Part shown: piece by piece, positions 40,769-54,470 of the stretch
Layout of the letters: the number at the start of each line of letters is the position of its first letter
Numbering within the stretch: position 1 is the stretch's first letter
DNA from: Chrysomallon squamiferum
Taxonomy: Eukaryota > Mollusca > Gastropoda > Neomphalida > Peltospiridae
Assembly (NCBI GenBank): GCA_012295275.1
Contig: CM022673.1
Coordinates: 22,753,413 to 22,817,412 of the forward strand
Length of the DNA: 64,000 nt
Direction: 5' to 3'
Made by a program: the position numbers and the translations under genes
Notes under the pieces: model-generated
What the model was told of the DNA's origin: nothing
The model's database searches: none
The model's input: only the letters and a program-made list of their open reading frames with translations

Positions 40769-43587
40769 AACCAAAGCATAAAAATAAAGAATTAATTGAG
40801 TCAATCAGTTTGATACAAAGATTAAAGTCTAAACCGATGGAAAGAATTTTTTTCTACTTCCAATACTTCTTTTTTCTTTCTCTTTAACTTTCTTTTAACC
40901 TTTCTTTTCATCTTATATTCGTTTTACATAAATAAAAGTTATCATATAGTTCAAGGTAAATATATTTACAGCTATTAAACCTTTCAAAATTATAAATATA
41001 CTGTTTATTAAACATTCAAAATAGCAATTTACAATTAATAAATAATTAGAGATAAAGTTATTTGAAGGTAATTAAAAACACAGATATTAAACAGCTCAGT
41101 TTAAACAAAATTACAATTACTAGACAGTTCACAATAAATAAGGTAACAGTTACTGTCGGCTCAACACAAATGAACTCACACTTAGCAAGCGGAGATAATG
41201 TTATCATGCAATGTATAAACTACAGCTGTACTAATTAATCAAGATGTTTTCAGTGTCGTATTCTATCTGAGCCACTGTGATGGAAACCCAGATTAGTTAG
41301 AAAGACAAACCCAAGACTCGAAATACAACTCAACTGATATTCGATATTAATGTTGGTTATTCACAAACCACCAGTGTAAATAACACATCTGAAATTATAT
41401 TTTAAAATACATATAATTAATCTCTGTGTCATGCGTTTCATTCACTCTTTCCTGCTAGGCCTGTTTGCCATGTTATAGGCCGGTTCAGGTAAATTAATAC
41501 ACACACTGTGAAATGCGTTACAAAGTTTTTCCTCTGAAAAATATAATATTATTTATTTCGTGTCAATGTTTAATTTTTTTGTGAGATTCAAGTCAGTGAA
41601 TATGCGAGCAAAGGTTAAAGTTATTTTTGAATAAATGAACAAATAAATGACTGATTAATTGTACAAGGCCACGTTTTTATTAAGTGTCTGTGTTTTATAA
41701 AAGTATGTGTAGGATGTTGTCATCAGATTGGCTGCTAATCATCTAATCATACTGATAAACAAGAGGTGTCTATGTATGTTTATATATGTGTGTGTGTGTG
41801 TGTGCGTATTTGTATGTATGTATGTATGTATGTATGTGTATGTGTGTGCTTGTATGTATGTATGTACGTATATGTGTGTATGTTTATGTATGTATCTATC
41901 TATGTGTGTATGTGTTTAACATGTATTTTTATGTGTATGTATGTATGTATGTGTTTGTGCATGTGTATGTGTGTATGTATGTATGTGTATATGCATGCAT
42001 TTGTCTGTTGTTGTTTTTGTGTATATGTGTAAATATATAAAACCTGTAGAAAATAAATTATATACCACAAATATTATACTTCTCTTACTGTTTAAAAGAT
42101 GTAGCGAATGTACAAAGATAATTACGTTTCCTATATATTTTTTACAAAGTAGATGTGGTTTTCATTGTAATGTCTTATCTGTTGTTCGTCTAAAGTGTGT
42201 AAGCAACACGTTCACAAAAGAAGGTTTTGATGATAAGGTGTGGACGGGAAATAGCTGAACTGATGCAATGAGAAGAGTTGACAATCTTCTGGGAGTAACT
42301 AACAAAATAACTGCTAAACTAAATTAACTCGTTCAAGACTCAACTTTAAAGAAAAAAAAAGGGAAAAAAAAGAAGCTGATTTTCAGAAAGCAATAAACTG
42401 ATTTAAAGTGTACATGCTGTAGTACGATTTAGCATCTAAAAATAATATTTTATAACCTTCAAAGTATTTGCTTTATTTATTTATGGCGATTGATCTTTGC
42501 TAATAATTAATTATAAAAATAAAATTAAAAAATGGCAAAAGCTGGCATTTTCTCTTTAATTAAAAAATTATTTATATATCAGAAATAAAAAACAAATCTG
42601 ATAAAGTGTAAATTATTACAAAATATGAGTATCCGTATTTCATCAGAATTTTTTTTTATACAGATGTCAAGAGTAAAGAAAAATATCAGCCCCCGTCGAG
42701 ACATGACTTAATTTTGTCATGTTTAATCATTAGAAAAACTATAACCTTAGCGACAACAACAGTAATAATAACAACAAAAATTTCAAAGCAAATCAGAAGT
42801 TGTACGCTTGAGTTAAGACAATACTTACAGTCTGGTGTCTAAAAGTGATGGGTCGCCTCTTTTCACTGCAATACCGCGACATTTGGGTGCGAATGGATAA
42901 ATCCTGAAATGCATAAATAATAGACAACTATACTGACATGCTGTGTCTTTAACTGAAGCATATATGAAACAGACAACTATACTGACATGCTACATCTTTG
43001 ATGACGTTACTGAAGTATGTACGAAGGGAATGAATGGGTTGTCATTATATTATTTATTTATTTATTTATTTTCATTTTTATTTTTGTTGGTCTTTTTACT
43101 GACATCTCAACATTTTGATTTTTTTGTACAAAACTGATAGGAAATCCATTTTCGCCATCCAACCTTTTTCTCTTATCGTCCAGGACCAGAAATGTTTTAT
43201 ATACAACCTCACCCAGTTGAATAAAATATAAAATTTTATGTCAGTAGATGCTGTGTTAACTATCCAAACATTTCAGTGTGTGATAACTTGTGAGAGTTCA
43301 GTCGGAGGTCAGAGGTACAATTGATTAGCAAATGTTTTTGGCTTACGTGTTTTACATAATCACCTGTTGATGTTTTCTCTCAAACTCACGATTAGTAACT
43401 TCGTAATAAGTAAATGTCAGCGGAGGTTAATACATTACCTATTTAGACAGTGCATGGTTATTTCAACACCAGATGACTATTATTATAATTATTATCTTGT
43501 CTTAGAAAACATGATACACATTATAAGACAAATTAAAATATTCTGTGATAATATAAAATTACATAATTTTATATATATATATATATG

Positions 43588-43620
<33 letters not shown>

Positions 43621-44583
43621 ACTCATATATATCTGAAATGTTGTTTACATTTTTATTAACGATGTAACGATGACTATATATATATATATATATACACGTA
43701 CACGCACACACACATACAAAAATACATACATACATATGTGTGTGCGTATGAATTTATAAATCGATGTATGTATGTATATATATATATTATATATTGTCAT
43801 CGTTACATAACTAATAAAAAGGTAAACAAGCTTTCAGATATATATATATATATTTACAAAAGAAGAATACTTTGGTTGGTACAAGTCATAATGTAAAAGA
43901 TATTTTTAATGGTATTTTTCTTTGTTGGGGAGGGAAATGTCAAACAGATTTGTATTATTTACTTAATTTATAATTTTATTTTATTATTTTTAATTTAAAT
44001 TTACTACTACTATTTCATCATTCATTCATTCATTCATTGTTGTTATTATTATTATTATCATTACTTCTGTTCGTATTGATTAACTAAAACTCATCTTTTA
44101 CACGCACTTTCTTACAGACGTCTTGTTTCACTGAACGTGCAGCCAATACATATTCTGTGTATTACACAGTGGCGTACTTTAGTATGAAAGTATGACACGT
44201 TCCATGGGCGCCATTCAGCTTTTTCTCTTAAGCTTGACTTTTTATTTTTTTTGTAAGCTTGGTATTTTTTAGCTGTTTTTATGTAAAATTATCTGAAACA
44301 TGTTTGATTTTTGGACAGGGGAGCAATTTCAGTGATTGATATAAAAGCTATTTTCCGAGGATGAATATTTCATTAATTTTGTACGAATTTGTTTTTAATT
44401 CAATGCTCAAGATGTGCCATACACGCGAGTAAATACAGTATATTTATTTAACTAAAATCTTCTCATTTTAAAAATTGATACTTACGAACAGTTAACGTGT
44501 TTCGTTTGTACCAGACACGACATTGCCAGCAAAACCAAGCCAATAATCAGAGTGAGCCTCTCCACGGAACTCAGATTTTTCAT
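39777..44583 (-). CDS. Elevenin-like neuropeptide precursor
   Basis: Exons: 44486-44583 (start ATG at 44583), 42829-42903 and 39777-39891, joined in phase 2. The signal peptide is MKNLSSVERLTLIIGLVLLA. Directly after it comes HVNCSIYPFAPKCRGIAV followed by KR. Two cysteines eight residues apart, the aromatic-Pro core and CRG(I/V)xx before a dibasic site are what is known of elevenin (the Aplysia L11 peptide and its protostome relatives). Further KR sites occur in the remainder (LQKRRLDIMSRALKREADY). The peptide would be secreted by neurons after cleavage and disulphide bonding. The end is uncertain: donor TTG|GTTAGT could splice to 37585 (six more codons, then TAA), or translation could run on 20-odd codons into the repeat. 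Confidence 0.8.
39945..40345. repeat. ~36-bp minisatellite with CRE-like TTACGTCA units
   Basis: About 11 units of TCACAAACTGTATTACGTCA plus GAGACTTATTTATTT. The first units are almost identical and the later ones diverged. It lies in the elevenin intron just upstream of exon 3. Confidence 0.88.
40346..42828. other. Intron of the elevenin gene, simple repeats
   Basis: Contains (CTAT)n near 40479-40505, (TTTA)n near 40737-40765 and a (TGTA)n/(TG)n tract at 41775-42030. No exon signal was seen. Confidence 0.6.
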
Positions 44584-45043
44584 ATCTGAAAAGATTTTTA
44601 AAAAAAAGACAATTTTTAAATCTGTGCGAAAGACATTATATTTTTATATAGTTTAAAATAAAACACGCGATACATATAATGATATACAGATTTAAATACG
44701 AATGCATTCTGATGCAATATTACGAAATATGACGTAACATAACATAACATAGAATATCAGAACAGAGCATGATATGGTGTTATACCAAAATATAACATAA
44801 ATGGACGACATGATATAAAATAGCATAACAAGATGTAACAAAGCAATGTAACATAGCGAATTATAACAAAATTTAGCATGAACTAACAGAGGAGAACAGA
44901 TAAAAAACTATTATATATATATTTATTTATTTATTTAGTTAGTTATTTTAAATAAAACGTAAAGGAGTGGCTTTATTACCGATGAGAATTATAAACGTTC
45001 TTAAATAAATAAATTTTTTAATGCACCCCTTTTTTAAACAATT

Positions 45044-45076
<33 letters not shown>

Positions 45077-45899
45077 AAAGAAAGAAAAACGTACGAAAGA
45101 AAATAATTATAATGTTCGGTTGATTAGCTTACAGTTTCCACTAAATTTGTTCATGTCGACAGTTACAGAAACTGTCGGAACCGAAGTTGTGGGGATTGTG
45201 AACGCTGCCACATCTATATTTTGACAATTTTATGATTTGCAAGAGAAGATCTCATTTATTTGAAATCAGAGAAACAATTATTTTCGTTCATACATCAAAT
45301 ACGTATTGATCAACACGATTGTGTAATCAATGTTTCTCTCTGCGTGATTTAATTTCTGCAGACCAAAGGGTCGCTGTTCAGCGTGAACGCAGGACAAACA
45401 GACTCGGCAAATTAACGTCATGTTAGACACATACAGCACTTCAAATCTAATCTTACGTCAGTGGTGAAAGATCGTTTCTTTTCTTTTTTTTAATCTCCTT
45501 CTGAGATGTATATCAGTAGAGCTTTTCTTCTTACATGCAGTAGCTGATTGGCAAATGTGTTTTTATCTAAAGTCACTTTGTTATTTTCATTCTGAGCAAC
45601 CCCCTCCCCGCTACCCCCAAACAATTCCTCAGTCGAAACTGATACGATGTCATTGAAACGTTATTAAATTAAAATGAAATATCACCACAGTTATTAAGTT
45701 AAAGTTAAATCAAATAAATGCTGTGTTATTCTGAAGACAGTTTGGTCCAAATGTATTAACTGTACGTCGTTTCTTTCAGGATTTGAAATACAAATTCAAA
45801 CATCTTATTCCAGAGATCAGAATGTTTACTTTCTAATTTCTATACTCAAAAACATAAATAAGATAACTGCGTCTATAGTAGCAAACAGATAAAGAGACA

Positions 45900-46940
45900 G
45901 ATGTATTGAGAGACGTTCTAAAGAACACAGCTCTGTATCTCTACAGTAACAAGTAGATATACAGAGACACAACTATGTATGTCTTTAGTATACGTAGATA
46001 AAGAGATATATATATATATTGACAGGCTTTCTAAAGAACATAATTTTATATGTCTATGGTAACAAGTAGAAAAAAAGACATATGTATTGAGAGTAGTTCT
46101 AAAGAACACAGCTCTGTATCTCTACAGTAACAAGTAGATATACAGAGAGAGTTCTATAGAACACAGCTGTGTTTAGTATACAAGTAGATATACAGAGAGA
46201 GTTCTATAGAACACAGTTATGTATGTCTTTAGTATACAAGTAGATATACAGAGAGAGTTCTATAGAACACAGCTGTGTTTAGTATACAAGTAGATATACA
46301 GAGAGAGTTCTATAGAACATAGCTGTGTATGTCTTTAGTATACAAGTAGATATACAGAGAGAGTTCTATAGAACACAGCTGTGTTTAGTATACAAGTAGA
46401 TATACAGAGAGAGTTCTATAGAACATAGCTGTGTATGTCTTTAGTATACAAGTAGATATACAGAGAGAGTTCTATAGAACACAGTTATGTATGTCTTTAG
46501 TATACAAGTAGATATACAGAGAGAGTTCTATAGAACACAGCTGTGTATGTCTTTAGTATACAAGTAGATTTACAGAATTCTATAGAACACAGCTGTGTAT
46601 GTCTTTAGTATACAAGTAGATATACAGAGAGAGTTCTATAGAACACAGCTGTGTTTAGTATACAAGTAGATAAAGAGATGCATGTTACAGAGAGGCGTTC
46701 TGAAGAGCATAGTTTTGTATGTCTGTAGTATATAAAGAAGCAGATATGTTGAGAGACAGTTTTTATTGTTTATCAAGTAAATAAAGAGAGGAATAGAGAA
46801 CATATCTACGTATGTATAATAATAATACGTACATAAAGAAAGATATTTTGATATATAGACATAGATATAGAGTATATAGTAACAAGTAAAGAAATAAGTG
46901 GAAAGTGTTTTAAACAACACAGCTATGTATGTGTGTAACT
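45900..46940. repeat. 51/57-bp minisatellite
   Basis: Units of AGTATACAAGTAGATATACA with GAGAGAGTTCTATAGAAC and CAGCTGTGT occur in two lengths, with or without an internal TATGTC. The core (46140-46660) is nearly perfect and the edges are diverged. It lies in the presumed 5' intron of the elevenin gene. Confidence 0.88.
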
Positions 46941-47246
46941 GACGTGTGGGGAAACGTTCTGCAGTTCAAGCAGCTAAGCTGAGCTATTTGCCTGTCATTT
47001 GCAGCAAAGCATCTTTTATATACACAGTACACTGGACAGCAAAGCAGCTGTTTGACATTGACTGCAACGAGAAATAGTTCAACACTGATGAAGCAAACTG
47101 CAAATGCTGTATGATTATTGTTTGGATGATGATTTGCATGTTAAAAAGAAAAACGTATAAAATCTGACGACATCAGTGATATTATTTTACAGTGTTCTTG
47201 GTACTGACTCGAACAATAAAATAACAAGCAGAAGATTATTAATTAC

Positions 47247-47285
<39 letters not shown>

Positions 47286-47329
47286 TATGTTTGCGCGTCT
47301 TGTTTTTATATCATGCTGTTTCACTTTAA

Positions 47330-47690
47330 AGAATATGGTAACAGGTAGCAAAACAGTGTTTCACCATCAAAGTGTTATCACGAATATCAGTGAGGCATGC
47401 CGTAACGGTTAACATAGTGATATTATTCTATCTCGTTTCACTATCAACGAGTGATATCAGCGAGACATATTGTAATATACAACACGAACCTGTTTCACTG
47501 TCAGCCTGTAATCACTGATAACAAAGAACTGTACTGAAACATGCAGCTCAAACGTGTTTCATTATCAAGTAGTTAGAATAGCAACGAGGCTGTTGTAACA
47601 TACAAAACTGCCGTGTTTCACTATCACAGTGTTATCACGGATATCAATGAAACGATATTTCATCACATAACTGTAGCAATATCAAAGCAT
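47330..47690. repeat. Diverged ~70-bp tandem repeat
   Basis: Four or so units share GTGTTTCACTATCA, GTGTTATCACGAATATCA and TGTAACATACAA. Preceded by a (GT)n run at 47251-47282. Confidence 0.6.
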
Positions 47691-48170
47691 GTTTTTTTTA
47701 TTATTATTCCTGTGTTCTAGAAACGACGTTAAACGAACAAATTAACTGCTTCTGTCTGGTCAAAGGTATTAGCAGGAATAGCATCCTAGCTGTTTAGAAT
47801 ACTGATGAATCAAAATCGTTAGAAAGAGAATCAACTGAAAACTGAATCATGTTCATTCTTATTCAATAATCAGTGGTGTAATTTTACTAATAATTATTAC
47901 TGTTATTGTTATTATTATATTTATGTTTGTATTTGTATTATGATAATAATAATAATAATAATAACAAATTTGAAAAAAAATCAGTATCAAAGTAGTAAAA
48001 TAAAGAAAGCTTTCTTTATAGTAAAAAAACAAAAAGAATGTAAGGAATGTCGACTTCACAATGGGGACATTAACAGTGCAGATGGATATCTATTGAAAAT
48101 CAGATTTAGAAACAGAGAATTCTTTACAAGTTTAACAATAGATTTATTATCTAAAACTAGTTTTATACGT

Positions 48171-48283
<113 letters not shown>

Positions 48284-49334
48284 GATAATCAGAAAATACG
48301 TAGATAAGATAATGATGATGTTAATGTTAAATTAAATATTATTTAATTTTTTATTTTTTATTTTGTTTTTTACAAAATTCGGTCTAAGAACAGTCACTTG
48401 ATTGTTACTAATGCGCAAGTGTGGTCTTTATATATTACTTTATGACGTATCAAATTAAATTGAATGTTTTCGAGTGTCTGGTTAATTTGCAATTCTTGTT
48501 ATTTACACTGATCCACTTTAGTCTGAAATTCAACACATATTCGAGTTGCTGGGGGCAGATAAGAACTGATTAATTTTAGATTCATACGACTAAATATCAA
48601 AATGACTTCAGAAGAGAGAGTGAGGGAGAGAGAGGGAGGGAGAGAGAAAGAGAGAGAGAGAGAGAGAGTGAGAGAAGAGAGAATAAAGAAGAAACGAAAA
48701 ACAAACAAAACAAACGAAAACAAAAATGGGAGAAAGATAAGGATATATTTATATTATGAAAACAAAAGAATATTCAGTTATTATGGTAATTATAGAAGAG
48801 GTGTATAAAAGGGGTGTACAAATTTTAATTTACCTTAACAGTTATCATAGCACAATTCTTTATTCTAATTACAGCTATTACCCACGAAAACTTACTTGAA
48901 AATAACCCAAACCCAAATACAGGAAAAGATTGTCTTAAAGTGACATTGGCAAATAATATAAATATAACACGAATATAAAAGTACTGTCTTAAAACGGGTT
49001 TGCAATATAGCTAAACTGAAAATATAACATAAGGCGATTGAAATAATTTGAGACATGCTAAAAATATAAGACTGAATTATAATTGAAAGAATAACATTAA
49101 CATAAGGCAAATAAAATATTTTCGAAATACAACGTGAATATAACTTAAATGAAACATCAATGATAATTAACACTGAATTGTAATGAAAATATCATGTCAA
49201 TATAAGTCGACTGAAATACACTAAACATGTAACATCAGTAAAACTTGAATAATATGTACTTAAAGTCTGATATGAATGTAACAAACACTGCAACATGTGT
49301 GAAACTAAAGTTTCGATGTGATGAATTAAAATAC

Positions 49335-49438
49335 CTTTGCTGCTTATTTTTCTCCTCTTGATAACGATCCAGAAAGTGTAGAGAAAAGCCACAAACTAGC
49401 AAAGACCTCCTTCTGTTCGACGTTTGTTCAGTGCTTTC
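49335..49438 (-). other. Likely 5'UTR exon of the elevenin gene
   Basis: The minus-strand donor GCAAAG|GTATTT at 49334/49335 lies about 100 bases downstream of a TATA box. The first coding exon (44585) begins right after an acceptor two bases before the ATG, so an upstream noncoding exon is required. This is the best candidate seen; the intron would be 4.7 kb. Confidence 0.5.
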
Positions 49439-49462
49439 AGCAGATGTCAACAGGGGAAACGT

Positions 49463-49640
49463 CTTTTATAGATCTGCTTCGTTCCGTAACACTAGTTCTT
49501 GTGCTTTCCTTGTCCTGGGGTTGGCCAATTTATTCCTAGCAACGCCCACAGTTTTCCAAAGATGTGATTGGCCGTGGACTCATTACTGAGGATCTTTCCT
49601 GGAGAAGCGCGAAGTGACGTTTCCAGTCTACGTGACGCGA
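49463..49640 (-). promoter_or_regulatory. TATA-box promoter with CCAAT and CRE-like sites, elevenin gene
   Basis: On the minus strand CTATAAAAG occurs at 49463-49471. Upstream are two CCAAT-type motifs (near 49513 and 49567) and TGACGT/ACGTCA half-CRE motifs near 49614-49635. Base composition is less AT-rich than around it. Transcription would begin near 49438. Confidence 0.5.
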
Positions 49641-50012
49641 CGTTTTCGTATTGCGACAAAGAACTGCACTAATAAAACAAACAGCTGATGACTAACTAAG
49701 GCAGTTACACCAATTGTCTTTACGTCGTTTGTATTAAGTCTGGGATAATTGGGAAATGCAAGCAAGGACTGGCTGATGGTAGAATAAAAAAACAAACATT
49801 TGTCAAAATTGACTGAAGATGCGCGTGCACTTTGTTTGATACACGCACACACCCACGCATATACAGTTTCTTCTTTCTTCTCTCTTTCTTGTGTCTTTCT
49901 CCTTTTTAGCTCTTTTTCTTTCTGTATCTCTGTCTCTGCCTAGTTTTGTCTGTTTCTCTTTCTAGTTCTCTGCCTGAATCTCTTTCAGTCTTTCTGTTTG
50001 GCCATCTTTCTC

Positions 50013-50047
<35 letters not shown>

Positions 50048-50085
50048 TATGCATTCAGATCCATCTGTGTATATCTATCTATCTA

Positions 50086-50122
<37 letters not shown>

Positions 50123-50127
50123 ATGTG

Positions 50128-50177
<50 letters not shown>

Positions 50178-50699
50178 TACATACACACACACACAATCAC
50201 ACACACATACAGACACACACATACACACACAATCACACACACATACAGACACACACATACACACACACACACATATATATGTCTGACAGTCTATCTATCT
50301 GTCCGTCTGTCTGTCTGTTTACCTGACTGTCTGTCTATATGTCTGTTTGTATCAAAATAACCAGATTTGTGACCTGATAAACCCTGATTAAGGTTTTAAT
50401 TTTGCTCTAAACTAGCGGAAATCAGTTTTCCTGGCAAAGTACACTATCCAGAAGGTTTCATCTTTTAATATGTCACAAATCGCTGGTTTAATCACATTAT
50501 TAACTAAATGATAATTAATGACAAATTTATAATTATATAACAGATAATTCATATAATGAAAACGTTACCACATTCAAATAAACACATACACACCCAAGTA
50601 TACATACACGTACACACACATGCACCCATACAAATATATACATACCTACGTACATAACTATACCATACATGCATACATACAGACACACACACACACACA

Positions 50700-51075
50700 T
50701 ACATAAATACATACATACATATATACATACATACATCATACATACATACATACATACATATATACATACATATACATATATACATACATATACATAGATA
50801 CATATATACATACATACATATATACATACATACATATACATAGATACATACATACATACATACATACATACATACATACATACATACATACATACATACA
50901 TACATACATACATACATACATACATACATACATACATACATACATAGATACATAGATACATACATACATATACATACATACATACATACATACATACATA
51001 CATACATACATACATACATACATACATACATACATACATACATACATACATACATACATACATACATACATACAT
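50700..51075. repeat. Long (ACAT)n array
   Basis: About 90 tetranucleotide units with occasional ATAT and AGAT variants; it ends directly at a tRNA-like unit. A mixed (TCTG)n/(TA)n/(CA)n region lies at 50015-50340. Confidence 0.97.
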
Positions 51076-51080
51076 AAACA

Positions 51081-51260
51081 CAAGGTGGTCTCGATGGCCG
51101 AACGGTAACGTCGTCCGCTTTCGGAGTGTCATACGTTCGAATCTCGACGGGTTTGTGAGGTCGTGATTGGACTTTGTCCTCCTGCGCCAGTGCGTTCATG
51201 AATACTGTCTATGTGCAGAGTCTAATCAGACGTACATAAGACAGAGAATATTCAAAATCC
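51081..51260 (+). mobile_element. tRNA-derived SINE-like element
   Basis: TGGCCGAACGG (A-box-like) is followed 43 bases later by CGTTCGAATCT (B-box-like). Between them TCCGCTTTCGGA can form an anticodon-like hairpin. The acceptor and T stems do not pair well, so it is not a functional tRNA. About 100 bases of unrelated body follow, as expected for a SINE. Confidence 0.6.
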
Positions 51261-51708
51261 TAAACTACGTACATACATAGTATTTTTTGTTCAGAATCTC
51301 ATGGAATACGACGACGATGATGATAAAGATGATAATAATAATAAATAATAATAATAACGATAACAGTAATAAGCAATAACAGCAGTAGTAACAGAATTAA
51401 TTGTAGTAGTAGTCGTCGTTCTTATGTAGTAGTAATAGTAGCAGCATAGTAACAGTAGCAGTCAGTACATTGAAGCTTGAAATGTTATGGAGGCAATTCG
51501 CCAGCAGCGACAAGATCTGGACAACCTCTGTTTTCTTCTTCAGTGATCTTGTTCCAAGACAGAATAGCTTTTTTTTAATTTAATAATTTAACCACAGTAT
51601 CTCAGATCTGGATGAAAATTGTTAAGAACTGTGGACTAAATTCTGTTCTAGGTGTCCCTCCTGTAATAGGTGTCCTGAAGTTTAAGCTTCATTAGTTTGA
51701 TACCGCCC

Positions 51709-51940
<232 letters not shown>

Positions 51941-52469
51941 TTCCCTCTCCCTCTCTACCTTCCTCCCTCTCTCCCCATCTATTTCATTGTCCAAAATGCA
52001 AAATGTAACATTTGGCTGACGCGGTGAAAGTCTGCACAGTGTGTAGAACAGGGCGGAGGCTGCTAATTAAGACTTGCTGTAAATGACCAAAATGTTTGTT
52101 CTGTCTGACAAACTGTTGTTTGTTTAATAAAACCTTTACGTCAATATGTCACGAAGCCAACTTACGTATATGAATAAAGATCAGAATGTAATATTTATTC
52201 ACTTCGTACAGAAAACTAATACAGATATTAGAATATTACTGCTGCTACCCATAACAACAACAACAACAACAACTACTACCACTACAACTAGTATTAATAA
52301 TAATGTTATTCTATTAATTAACTAATCAGATGGACAACAACCAATTAAATAAATTATTAGTAAAACACACACTCTCTCTCTCTCTTTCTCTGCCTCACTC
52401 CCTTCTTTCTCTCCCTCATCCCTTCTCTGTCCTTCTTCGTTCTCTCTCTGCATCACAATAGTCTTTCTA

Positions 52470-52600
<131 letters not shown>

Positions 52601-52740
52601 CTGTCTTTTTTTTTCTCTCTCAATGAACATCAGAGTGTAGCTGGCATTTTAATAAAAGTTTTATTTTACTTCAGCATGTTGCATAATATAAAATGATTAA
52701 CATCATATCTCCGTATGACGTTATACTTGTTCAACACGAG

Positions 52741-53225
52741 TATGGAATCAACTGAGTGTTTAAGTGTTATTAGATGTCATCATTTTGTATCTGTCTTTTT
52801 TTCTCTCTCTCAATGTCACTCTTTATCTCAATGAACATCAGGGTGTAGTTGGCATTTTAATAAAATGTATACTAAAACCAAAAACATCATTTGCCATTTT
52901 ATTACATCAGAATGCATCAAGTTTTTATTTTACTTCAGCATGTTGCATAAAACCATCACCATATGGAATCAGCTGAGTGTTTAAGTGTTATTAGATGTCA
53001 TCATTTTGTATCTGTCTTTTTTTCTCTCTCTCAATGTCACTCTTTATCTCAATGAACATCAGGGTGTAGTTGGCATTTTAATCAAATGTATACTAAAACC
53101 AAAAACATCATTTGCCATTTTATTACATCAGAATGCATCAAGTTTTTATTTTACTTCAGCATGTTGCATAAAACCATCACCATATGGAATCAGCTGAGTG
53201 TTTAAGTGTTATTAGATGTCATCGT
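52741..53225. repeat. 221-bp tandem duplication, near-identical
   Basis: Two copies (52741-52961 and 52962-53182) plus the start of a third differ at only a couple of positions. A diverged relative precedes them (52625-52740). The two 70-residue open frames inside are identical in protein because of the duplication and show no sign of being genes. Confidence 0.93.
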
Positions 53226-54183
53226 TTTAAATCGATAAATACCTCTGAAAATCTAAAAATAACTATCCACAGTAAAAACAGAGAAAGAAAAAGGAGATAT
53301 GTATATGAATGCGTGTGTACGTTGTTTTTTTCTCAATAATTCGTTTTTTTTTTTTTATTATTTTTTTTTTCAGAATTCTGATAAAACGTAATTACCACTG
53401 ACAGACTATTGAATGAAATGGTAAATACAAAAAAAAAAAAAAAAAAAAAAAGGATATTAAATAAATAAATAAATAAATAAATAAAAGTAATAAAAGAAAA
53501 ATAACAGAAAAGAAATAACATTATATTTCATCTGTTTGAATTTGTAGTCTACAATAAAAAATAAAAAATAAAAAAAGTATTAATGTGTTTAAATTACACG
53601 TGCCTACCTCTCCATTAATAAAACTACCCGCCAGAATATAATTTATTTCCGACACTCACTAATTATTTTAACTTTTTTTCTCTTTAGGGAATACATTTTT
53701 TTATTCCTAAAAACAGGTACGTTGTGATGACCTTCTTTCATTTCCTTTCTTTCTTTGTCCCTCTTTCTTTCCTACACGCGTCCACTGATTTAGAGCATCT
53801 GGATTAACAACACTAAACACATTGTAAGCATTAACCTTGTAAAAAGCTTGCAACATTCTCTCTTCAAAACCTCCCACTTGTCGACACATATAAACATTTC
53901 TTTCAGCACATCGACATTAAGGAAGACAGCTTCAAATTTACTGTCGTCTGAATTTTCCCTTGGTGTCTTCCTACGAGCTTTATTATCATGAAGTGATTAA
54001 TTTCAACAACACTGACACAGAAAACGGTTTAAAAGTTTCATTTTCATAGGTTAGGTTTTGTTATTTTTGAACTTTTTGGAATAAAAACTGTGATATTAAT
54101 ATGTATATTTTAAAATTAATATAAATATACTAGTACTAAAGCTATTACTACTGCTGCTGCTCCTGTTGCTACATTCTTTGCAC

Positions 54184-54185
<2 letters not shown>

Positions 54186-54260
<75 letters not shown>

Positions 54261-54470
54261 CATATCTATCCACATACATACATACATACATACATACATT
54301 TATTTTTTAAAAGAATATTATACCCAAAAATAAAAAATATAAATCTAAAACAACCCAGATATTACGATCATGATCAATAACTCAAAAATGTCCTAATAAA
54401 TAAAAAAATACATACATACATACATACATACATACATACATACATACATACATACATACACACATACACA
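54186..54470. repeat. (TA)n and (ACAT)n microsatellites
   Basis: (TA)n at 54186-54256, (ACAT)n at 54277-54300 and again at 54411-54465. Confidence 0.95.

Noticed and set aside
51087-51160. Functional tRNA gene
   Set aside because: A- and B-box-like motifs are present but the acceptor and T stems do not pair; better explained as a SINE head.
50533-51199. Long open frames with YVCM repeats in the (ACAT)n array
   Set aside because: Tetranucleotide repeats without stop triplets are open in several frames; this is not a gene.
52764-53197. Two identical 70-residue frames as a duplicated gene
   Set aside because: Identity is explained by the 221-bp tandem duplication; no splice context or motif.
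53707-53990. Minus-strand segment reading DSKFEAVFLNVDVLKEMF as a possible exon
   Set aside because: Composition looks coding, but no convincing acceptor, known motif or neighbouring exon in phase was found.
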